From Lycorma delicatula (lineage: Eukaryota > Arthropoda > Insecta > Hemiptera > Fulgoridae): 64,000 nt of DNA. The number at the start of each line of letters is the position of its first letter. Within the stretch, counting starts at the first letter, position 1. The translations under genes and the position numbers were made by a program. The notes beneath the pieces are model-generated. The model was not told the origin of the DNA. It was given only the letters and a program-made list of their open reading frames with translations, and searched no databases. The DNA lies in assembly GCF_047948215.1 (NCBI RefSeq), contig NC_134455.1, positions 74,239,689-74,303,688 of the forward strand. Reading direction: 5' to 3'. Positions 56,261 through 64,000 of the stretch are shown in pieces.

Positions 56261-58410
56261 AATTCATTTCTATAGTTTGAATAAAAAATTTTTTATAATA
56301 AAAAAACAACAAAAGCAAAGACTTAGTTTTAGGAATTTGTGTTTTGTATGATGAAAAATCGAATTAAATTTTTAAAATGGAACTTTTCTTTAATGATTTT
56401 AAATATAACTGTAGAAATAAAATAAAATAATGTATTTATGTAAATATAATTAAGAAATAAAAGTATGATCTCTCTTTCTTTTTTTTCCGTTACTATGAAA
56501 CAGTGGATTAAGTTTCTAATTAATCGATATACGATTTACTTTAACGAGGTACTTAAATATTTGTTGGTAAATAGTTGTGTTAAATAGTAGTTAAAGTCTT
56601 AAAAGAAACAGAAGTGCTTAAATGTCAAAACATATAAAAATGCTGATATGATGCGGTGGATGATTACTTTTTACTTATATGGTTAGCATTAGGAAATAAC
56701 TAGAGGTTTTTCAGACTAGCAAGGTCAATGCAAGGATTCGAATCCATGACCTTCTTTCCTAACGTATCTTGTATTGTTTTTTCTCAGTACTAGTATAAGT
56801 GTATACAGTGTTTCTGCACGTTACGTCAACAATATTAATAAATAAATATATCGCACGGCCATAATTATTTTTGAATATTTGTTATTATTATTAAGAATAA
56901 TTATTTACAATTCTATTTTAAATATTTTTATTTTTGAATAAATTGTTTCTTGTACGTATTGTTATAGTAAAATATTGAATTTATTTTTTTCCCTGAGAGG
57001 TCGTTACAAGATTTCACTTGATGATGAGGGAACTCGCTTTCAAAAAAAAAATAAATAAATAAATAAATCTGCCGTTGCTACAACCCGTGAAGAACTGTCT
57101 CGCATTTTCATGTTATAATGCAACGGCGCGTATCACTGTGGTGGAAATAATGAGGGTGGTACAGTACTCTTGAAAATTCAGCACTGGCCTGGCCTCTACT
57201 GGACCAATTAGTAGACTGAAACGCTTTGTGATTTTAACCAAATTTCACAGTTATATGAGCAACTGCCAGCAACATTCACGTTTTTTTCCCTCATCACTGT
57301 ATCTTTTTATTTTTGAGTATAAAAATAATAATGATGAAATAAAAATGAATTTAATTTTGTTTAGTTTAATAGATAAATTTCAATTATTATACTTGGTTTT
57401 TAAGAGATTAATAAAAATAAAAATTAGTTGTCTAGAGTAAGTAGATGGAGGAATATATGAGACCACTGGTAATCATTTTATTATTGAATTATCTGAACAC
57501 TTTTGATATTGAGTAAATAATTTATTTATTAAACACGGGTTGTATAAATTTAAATTTCTGACAGAAATAGTTTTTTCCGAAATTAATTTTTTTTTTTAAT
57601 TAAAATAAATGTTAGGCCTTTTGATTGCGTTGATGTGTTTAATAAGGTAATGTGTGCAGACAGATATCTTGACGAATTATTCAGAAATAATTCGTCACGG
57701 CTAATTTTTTTACCCTAATTACTTTGCAGCAGTTGCATAAAATTTTATACTTGTTGCAGTTTTTTATTTTTGTTATATTCCAGTCAATAGAAAGAATAAA
57801 TGTTTTGATAATTTCAGTTATCGTATAGTTTTTTTTTGTAATATTCCCACAATTTTAGTTGACAGTTTATCTATCGCTTGGGTGGTCCTTTGTATATTTA
57901 CATGTGTGCGGGTCATGTAATTTGATTCTGGTCTCCTCATTAACTTGCCTGTATATGTATTTTTTCTAAATCATCTTTTGATCTATAGTTATACGTTATA
58001 AGTTGGTAATATATAACTCTTTTACAGTTAAAATAATATTTAGAATTTAGTATCACCGTCATCATTAACGCTTTTTTTTCATTTACTAAAACGATGAGCA
58101 TACCACATTTGCTACCTTCTATTTATTTTTCTGTAAACATTCAACAGTTCCTAACAACTTTTTAATTAGTAAAATGTTTATTTTCGTTATTGTATATAAA
58201 GTATGTTTTGTTATTGTATATAAAGTATTTCATTACATTCGTATAAAAATTATTTTTCCAATTTCCCTTTGATTTTAGGGATTTGGAAGACCATTGAATA
58301 TGTTGAAGTATCAAATTGAACAAATCTTCCTCACCCTTATGTCGGTAAGGCCATACAGAATTATCAAAAAGAATTCAACAAACTCGTTTAGGCATGATTA
58401 AAGATGCATC
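56261..58410. other. AT-rich intergenic DNA, minor repeat traces
   Basis: A minus-strand B-box-like ATGGATTCGAATCCTTGC at about 56730-56747 suggests a SINE scrap. An (AAAT)n run lies at 57043-57066. No gene recognised. Confidence 0.45.
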
Positions 58411-58637
58411 ATTATTAGCGAGCGTTGGTTATGTTTGGTTAGGTTGTATTGATATACGTGCGATTCGTCATATTTCGTTCAAAAAAGAAAAGCTGACAAC
58501 ACAATTGTAGGACTTTCCCGTCCCGCGGCTTTTTTCTGATACACGACTCAGATACGCTTAGCAAATGACTACAACAGCTGTACGTCAGTGCTAAATTGCG
58601 CTCCGTTTGGTGAGAGGGACGCAGTATACCCACTTAG
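58411..58637 (+). repeat. Left flank of LINE insertion, foldback-related
   Basis: Contains TTAGCGAGCGTTGGTTATGTTTGG (58414-58437), nearly matching 49385-49408 in the foldback at 49 kb, and GACTACAACAGCTG (58567), matching the junction hairpin of foldback copy A. It is probably the decayed left part of foldback copy C. Confidence 0.5.
58623..58637. repeat. LINE target-site duplication, left copy
   Basis: AGTATACCCACTTAG, repeated exactly at 60316-60330. Confidence 0.9.
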
Positions 58638-59892
58638 ATATCAAAAATGCGTTTGGCTCGGTACCGTGGACGGCCATTGTAGCGGCGCTCAGAGAAATGA
58701 ATGTTAGTGACCACTTGCTAAACCAGGTTGACTGCTACCTGTCTGATAGATGGACGGAGGTTCCCACTTTGGAGCGGGTGGTGAGATTTCCGGTCTTCGG
58801 TGGAGTTCCGCAGGGGTCTGTGTTAGGCCCCTTGCTATGGAACATCTTTTACGACCGGGTGCTCCGGTTGCCTTATCCGGAAGGAGTCAGCGTAGTCACT
58901 TACGCTGACGACATTGCACTGTTGGTGGAAGATAAGGAAATTGGTGATGCAGAGGATAAAGCAAATCGCTCCCTCCAACTCATAGACAACTGGCTAATAA
59001 ACAACAACATGGAGGTGTCCCCGGCAAAAAGCAAGTATATCCTCTTCACGGGTAGGAGAAGACTGCGCGGCGTTCGGGTCGTGATCCGTGGAGAGGTTAT
59101 AACTGAGGTCAAGGATACAAAATACCTAGGGCTGACAATAGATAAAAGTCTCAAGTTTGGTGGGCATATAGAAAATGTGTGAAAAAAAGTAGGGCTCACC
59201 ATAAAAGCCAACAGGAGATTATTCGTGGAACACACAGTACCGGGGGCCTCCAAACGGAAACTGATTGCGTCGGCGGCGTTATACGCGGCGCCGGTTTGTG
59301 CTGATGAATCAGGATACAAAGAAACAAGGATAAACTGCGAAGAATGCACAGAACGGCATTGTTGGGAGTGGTGGCAGGGTATCGTACTCTGTCATATGAA
59401 GCTATATGTGTGCTTGCGTCGATCCCGCCGATAGAACTTCAGATCAAGAGCAGGAAAGCGAGAGCGAAAGGGTGTAGTAGAGCTGAGACCGAGGCGATGA
59501 CCCGACAGTGGTGGAAGGAAGTATGGGCAGAGACTAACGCTGCGGCCTGGACCAGAAGGTTAATAAGTGATTTGGACGCATGGCTGGATCGCCAACATGG
59601 CGAGGTGAATTTTTACATAACACAGATGATGTCGGGTCATGGATGTTTTGGTTACTATTTAAAAAGATTCAGCAACTGCGACTACTGCCAGGAGGTGGAC
59701 GACGCAGAGCATACGATGTTCGAATGCCGAAGATGGGCACAATACAAACAATTCATAGCAGTCAATAACCTGAACGCGGATAACATAGTAGAGTGGTCGC
59801 TAAGGAGGGAGCAGAACTGGAACGTTTTTAACAATTTCGCCGGTACGGTTCTTCGCACTAAGGAAGAGGAGGCCCGACGAAGGAATCGTTAG
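58638..59892 (+). pseudogene. LINE ORF2: RT domain and C-terminal CCHC, two lesions
   Basis: The reading frame carries LDIKNAFGSVPW (RT motif A, with the catalytic Asp), FGGVPQGSVLGPLLWNI (motif B) and TYADDIALL (motif C with the YADD catalytic pair) and then KYLGLTID. An in-frame TGA at 59180-59182 interrupts it, the same frame resumes (ASKRKLIASAALYAAPVCAD), and a frameshift around 59320-59340 moves to the frame RTALLGVVAGYRTLSYEA. The C-terminus has TQMMSGHGCFGYYLKRF and CDYCQEVDDAEHTMFEC, the CX2CX7HX4C motif of R1-clade LINEs. The stop is TAG at 59890. The bases before 58638 that keep the frame open are target DNA. The endonuclease and the N-terminal part of the RT are absent, so it cannot mobilise itself. 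Confidence 0.9.
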
Positions 59893-60315
59893 GTTCAATC
59901 GTAAATAGGGATAGGTGGACAGCCCCGTCTCTGAGAGCCTGTATGCCCTGGCGTGCGTGCTTTCGGTGAGGGGACGGGGACTCCGGGGAGATTTCGCGGG
60001 GATAAAATTAAAAGACCTAGACCCGTGGCTGGTTTTGGGGGTGCGCGCGCTCCTTGTGCTGGTCGCGCCGGTTTGAGGCAAATGGCAAAGACCGAGACCC
60101 GGTTTCTGTCGGCGGGGGTGGGGAACGGCATAGCCGGGCTTTGCCCTCGTCGGCGGGAATTAGAGGCAGGCAAGAAATGATCTAGTACCGGGGCGGTTGA
60201 CCTGCCGTGCCGGGTGTAAAACCGGTGGGCGGGAAGACCGCCTTAGATTCAAAAGACACGTCTCTGGGCCGAGTATACTTAATTGAATATCCAGCCCAGG
60301 GATGTAGGGAAAAAA
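59893..60315 (+). other. LINE 3' untranslated region
   Basis: GC-rich, with AAAGACCGAGACCCGG and TACTTAATTG...CCAGCCCAGGGA, both similar to the 3' UTR of the minus-strand LINE at 30.2 kb, and a terminal A6. Frames on both strands here (59953-60180, 59895-60173) only reflect high GC content. Confidence 0.8.
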
Positions 60316-60330
60316 AGTATACCCACTTAG
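60316..60330. repeat. LINE target-site duplication, right copy
   Basis: AGTATACCCACTTAG, identical to 58623-58637. Confidence 0.9.
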
Positions 60331-60745
60331 CCACAAGTTTGTTTGGAACATTTTTTGGGTAGGGGTGCGATTTTGCAAAAATAAAAATTTCAGATATTAT
60401 TTTTCAATTGTTAACAACTTGTCCTAAGAAAAATAAGACCTTAATTAGGCGAAACCTCGATATACTGAGGTTGACCTTACTCTACAGCCTCATCCCAAAA
60501 AAATCAAGTTTGGTCAAAATCGATCCAGTAGTTCCGTAGATATAAGGTGATTTAGGGGACGATTCCGAATATACCCATTTACAAACGAATATCCGGAAAG
60601 TTTCTATCCGTTTTTTGGGTTTTTTAGATTCCTTAGATTATAAAACGTCAAGATTCGATGAAAACTGCATATGCCCAAATCGGACCGATTACAATACTTT
60701 CCCTTCTAAAGCTATAGCGCTAGACGGAAAAGTAATAGGAAAGTT
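60316..60745 (+). mobile_element. Foldback family, copy C (right part)
   Basis: Aligns with copy B from its core to its right arm: AATAAGACCTTAATTAGGCG, CTCTACAGCCTCATCCC, GTGATTTAGGG, ATATCCGGAAAGTTTC, CCCAAATCGGACCGATTAC and AAGCTATAGCGCTAGACGG. The TSD sequence AGTATACCCACTTAG itself corresponds to AAATATCCACTTAG in copy B, which proves that the LINE landed inside this element. Confidence 0.8.
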
Positions 60746-62615
60746 TTGGGGGAGAAATTCCGAAAGAGTACCATTTCTAATATCCAAGGCCACCATATCA
60801 CTTGATCGATTTGTCTAAATTACGGTGTAACAGTGGCCTCAGAACTGTATCGTTTATTGTGTACAGTTGTCGGTACACAACTTGGTTCTGAACAAAATTA
60901 AAACCTTCAAAAAAAAGAATTTTTCCTGGAATATTTTTCTTAAGATTTTCATTTAAAACCCAGCAATTACTACTATAATAATTTTGCTAATGAGTAATGC
61001 ATGTATTAGAGGTCTAAATTTATCTGTAAAACCATCTCCAAACATTGGTTGGCTTTATTTATTGCCATCGATTAGAAAGCGTTCTTGAATACTACGTCCA
61101 GGAATCCGTATGGTACGTCCTGCAACTACAAACCACAAAGTACAAAAAATGTGTTAATTTAAACCTGTTACTGTAATATTTGCACGCATCCAGTCTTTGT
61201 CCATCTAAAACTATGAGGAGAGTATTGAGGAGAAAGGCATTAAGGATACAAAAAAAAAAAAACGTTCAGACTACGCCGACAGAGTTGATATTTACAGTTA
61301 TAAGATTTTTTTTTTTTACAAAACTGGGAATATTTATTATTATAAAATTATAAAGTAGGAGTGCTCTTTGACAATTAATAATTACTTGAAATATCTTTGT
61401 CCAGAACGTGAGTAGCGCATTACTCATCTTTGATCCTCATCAAAGAAGTTAAATAATAATCTGCATAAATGGTTTCCAGGTATTAAAAAAATATTTGAGA
61501 ACAAGTTCAGGCTTCCCTAAGGAAAATCTTCATCTTTTCCCAGAATTGTGAAATGTATGGAAATACCGAACTGAATTATAAATCTCCTTGTAGTCGTTGT
61601 ATCCTGTACGTTGTTTCCTATATGGAAAATCAGGAAATTCGTCACTTTCAAAAATTTTTTTTAGGACCTGAATATGTGTCAACGAAAAAATTCTATGCAA
61701 TATAATTATAAAAAAATTGCGCAAATTTGTAAAAACAATTTCTGATGCTACTGCTTTCAGGGTCTGTATTTAATTACCTTATATAATTTTTTTAATTTTA
61801 TTTTCTTCATATATTTTATCAGTCTATGGAAAATTTTAGTTTGTGTTGAGTAAGTTTGCCTATGTTTTGAGAGCTTAATTATTTAATTATAAACATAACA
61901 TTAATTGTAACAAGTTGATTTTTTTTTTAATAGGATAGTGTACTTGAGTGTGAAAACAAAAAATGATGCATTTTCTCAAAGAAAACCAACTTTTTTTATA
62001 TTATTTCATCATTAAATATTAAGTGTAATGAACGAGTTGAATTTTATCATGTTATGTTTTCAGTATTTTGTTATTTATTATTATTATTTGTTAAAATGAA
62101 GAGATGACAGACATAATGGTTTTTGTGTTTGCAGACAATGAGAGATAAGAACGGTACATCATCTATTTGAATGAATCAAAGATTATTTTATAGTGACTGA
62201 CAGAGACGAAATATTTATATGTTCGTTAACCATTTATTTATCTGTTTGTTTCCAAAGAGATATCCTTTGACATCTCAAGGCTGTTGACATTTTTGATTGT
62301 TGGCAATTTAAAAAAAGTACATAATTCTTCCTGTTTAATTGAATTATTGAGCTTGTTCAGAATTATTTAATGGCAGAGATTTGCGTTATTTATTTATATA
62401 TATTTTCATATTATAAATCTTTTTTTTTTGCTTTGAAATCTGTTTACAATAATATTTTAAAAATTGCAGTATTCTTTTTCTATTTATGTAATTAAATAAC
62501 AACTTTTCTTGCTTAATTAAATGTATATATTGTCTTCAGCATAATAGCTATCCTAGCTGTTATGTATAGTAGTGAAATTTTACTACTGCGTATGCGATTG
62601 TGGTAGTGCAGTAAT
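60746..62615. other. Unassigned AT-rich DNA
   Basis: A 64-residue minus-strand frame at 61530-61724 has fairly balanced composition but is not recognised. Poly-A and poly-T runs at 61250 and 61308. Confidence 0.45.
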
Positions 62616-62618
62616 ATA

Positions 62619-62650
62619 CCGGGTGACTCAATTTATTAGTTCCCACCAAT
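62619..62650. repeat. Orphan transposon-end-like sequence
   Basis: CCGGGTGACTCAATTTATTA after a TA resembles the first bases of the 52-bp TIRs at 28085/29411. No partner end was found nearby. Confidence 0.3.
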
Positions 62651-62984
62651 ATTTATACATTGCGTTCAGAAAGTCGCTGTGCAGTATGCTTTAGAATTTT
62701 ATGGCCATTCTGTTTTTTCGGCGTTGGTTGGCTGCCCTGTGGGTTCGTTATAAGAGATAGATATCGGATTTGATCACGCATAATGCTGTAAGGAAACATC
62801 TGAACGTTTTCCTCTACAAAGTGATGTGTGATCAAGAACTGAAACCTACATATCAATACCAAAAGAATAGAGTATTGTCAATAGTTTAAATGCTTTATTG
62901 ACCAGAATTCCTTGGGGATTCCCAACTTGGGGACATAACGGTTTTTACTGGCTAAACGTGGTTTCATCTTGGAAGATCTATTAA

Positions 62985-63462
62985 TTCACAAAATACACGA
63001 CTGTGGTCGATAACTAACCCCCATGAATTACAGGAACAATTTTTACACGAAGCGAAAATTGGAGTCTAGGTCGGTGCGAGTAGAATGCGCTTTGTGGGTC
63101 CAATCTTTTTCAAAAATACAGTTAATAGTGATCGTTATTGTGCAGTTTTAACAAATTTCATTAGTCAGTTAACAGAAATGGAAATCAATTACGATTGGTT
63201 CCAAAAAGATGGCGCCGCAGCGCACACAGATAAAACTTGTCAGTGACTTTTTACGAACTGTCTTTTGTTAACGTATTATTTCGAGAGGTTTGTGACATGC
63301 ATGGCCGCCCGATTTGACTCCCCAGATTACATTCTAAAGGGTGGGGGGGGGGGGGCAGCGAAACAAGCAGTGTATCGCAACAAACCGCACATTATTGACG
63401 AACTAAAAATCCCAATAACGGCATACGTACGAGACATTCCAATCAGTACATCAGCTGGTTAA
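62985..63462 (+). pseudogene. Mariner-like transposase C-terminal half, broken
   Basis: From about 63003 the frame reads LWSITNPHELQEQFLHEAKI, GASRMRFVGPIFFKNTVNSD and MEINYDWFQKDGAAAHTDKT, where the Asp of QKDGAAAH is the second catalytic residue; a stop at about 63241 follows. A continuing frame (63265-63462) has RFVTCMAARFDSPDY (the RSPDLTPPDF block) and, after a G13 run, KQAVYRNKPHIIDELKIPIT. The run has replaced the FFLWG segment, though the frame stays open. Upstream DNA back to the left end shows little of the N-terminal HTH. Non-functional. Confidence 0.8.
63343..63355 (+). repeat. G13 homopolymer
   Basis: Thirteen G in a row inside the transposase remnant. The minus-strand copy has only a G5 at the corresponding place, so the run has expanded here. 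Confidence 0.9.
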
Positions 63463-63664
63463 AGTGTTTGAAAACAAATTGAAACGTGTGCAGTGTCATA
63501 TTAATGTTAGAGGAGGTAATTTTCAACACCTTTTATAAATATTCTCGTTATTTTAATATCCGTTTCTATAAAATAATGAAATAAAAATTTAAAGTAATAA
63601 TTAAGAAAGTTTTGTCATTACAATTTCATAGTTCCAGTGCACAGAACTTTCTGAACGCGCTGTA

Positions 63665-64000
63665 TAATATTTTATCGTATATCGTGTTTTTTGTCAACGG
63701 TGATATAACTCTAAATATAGCCGCCATGTAATTAATTCGAAAATGAAAATAACTCTATTCATTCGGCGTCAAATGAAAACACCAAACACAAATCAGATCA
63801 TAAATCAAACATAAAACATATAATTTATAACATTCGAAACGGTCTGTTAACGCCACGCGGCTTGTTTACAACAGGATAGCTCTTAAAGTTAATCGAGTAT
63901 AGGTTATTTATAAAATTGCTGAAAGTTGTTTGATTTAAGAAGTCTGGGGTTGATGAGGTTAGATTGTTATGTGAGAGAGTTTTGTCCCTTCATCACTGGT
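63665..64000. other. Unassigned DNA to window end
   Basis: No feature recognised. Confidence 0.5.

Larger units (their letters stand above)
58638..60315 (+). mobile_element. 5'-truncated R1-type LINE with 15-bp TSD
   Basis: A 1.68-kb GC-rich insert in AT-rich DNA, flanked by perfect 15-bp direct repeats. It starts inside the reverse transcriptase domain and runs through the ORF2 C-terminus, a 420-bp 3' UTR and a short A6 tail. The 5' junction falls where the target's TTAG coincides with the codons for Leu-Asp of the LDIKNAF motif, so there is microhomology and the exact breakpoint is ambiguous by about 4 bp. Few lesions and an exact TSD indicate a fairly recent insertion. Confidence 0.92.
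62658..63662 (+). mobile_element. Mariner-like element, plus copy
   Basis: CATTGCGTTCAGAAAGTCGC at the left and ACTTTCTGAACGCGCTG at the right are inverted ends, each with TA outside (62656-62657 and 63663-63664). The 1,005-bp length and whole internal sequence correspond to the minus-strand element at 39.4 kb. Confidence 0.88.

Noticed and set aside
58607..58637. Treating the bases before 58638 as the start of the LINE protein
   Set aside because: They include the 15-bp target-site duplication, so they are host DNA that happens to be in frame.
59800..60378. Overlapping frames on both strands after the LINE ORF
   Set aside because: Open only because of high GC in the LINE 3' UTR; the minus-strand ones oppose the LINE and have no homology.
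61530..61724. Minus-strand 64-residue frame as a host exon
   Set aside because: Composition is fairly balanced, but there are no clear splice sites and no family I recognise.

Overview
This is a 64-kb stretch of AT-rich eukaryotic DNA with no recognisable host gene. Long runs of A/T, many (TA)n and (TG)n microsatellites, in-frame stops everywhere outside short GC-rich islands, and the mix of R1-type LINEs, Tc1/mariner, pogo and hAT transposases, tRNA-derived SINEs and foldback elements all point to an insect. The SINE and mariner families resemble those I associate with Hemiptera, but that is an inference from memory of families, not a database result. The open frames are mostly 60-100 residues, many begin at non-ATG codons, and most are chance.

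Layout. 1-5.4 kb: nested inverted repeat, a repeat with an embedded (TA)n tract, a 70-bp tandem duplication. 5.4-8.7 kb: SINE head, GC-rich hairpin, large AT microsatellite, 251-bp tandem duplication. 8.8-16 kb: MITE-like element with ACTTCCTTGTACG ends, pogo/Tigger transposase remnant, SINE, a pair of about 96% identical 180-bp inverted repeats, hAT (ZBED/SCAND3-like) remnant, then foldback copy A. 16-25 kb: SINEs, degenerate LINE tail, foldback copy B, a 450-bp-arm inverted repeat around a tRNA-derived SINE. 25-31 kb: dispersed direct repeats, a 1.3-kb mariner-superfamily element, a 5'-truncated minus-strand LINE. 32-41.7 kb: degenerate tandem repeats, a 300-bp near-palindrome, three SINEs, a rearranged MITE copy, a minus-strand mariner. 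41.7-48.8 kb: mostly empty, with a third MITE copy and a SINE. 48.8-56.3 kb: 320-bp-arm foldback, transposase N-terminus, a mariner relic sitting in the (TA)n of a repeat. 58.4-64 kb: a 5'-truncated LINE with a 15-bp target-site duplication inside foldback copy C, and a plus-strand mariner related to the one at 39.4 kb.

The window reads as a graveyard of selfish elements in which several insertions can be dated relative to each other by nesting. The best leads are structural: a foldback family whose core has flipped relative to its tail, a 300-bp near-perfect palindrome that would fold into a long RNA hairpin if transcribed, recently duplicated inverted repeats, and a MITE family carrying tRNA-like B boxes. 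I found no new cellular system. One 69-residue frame at 18.8 kb is the only non-transposon open frame I would test as a possible exon.
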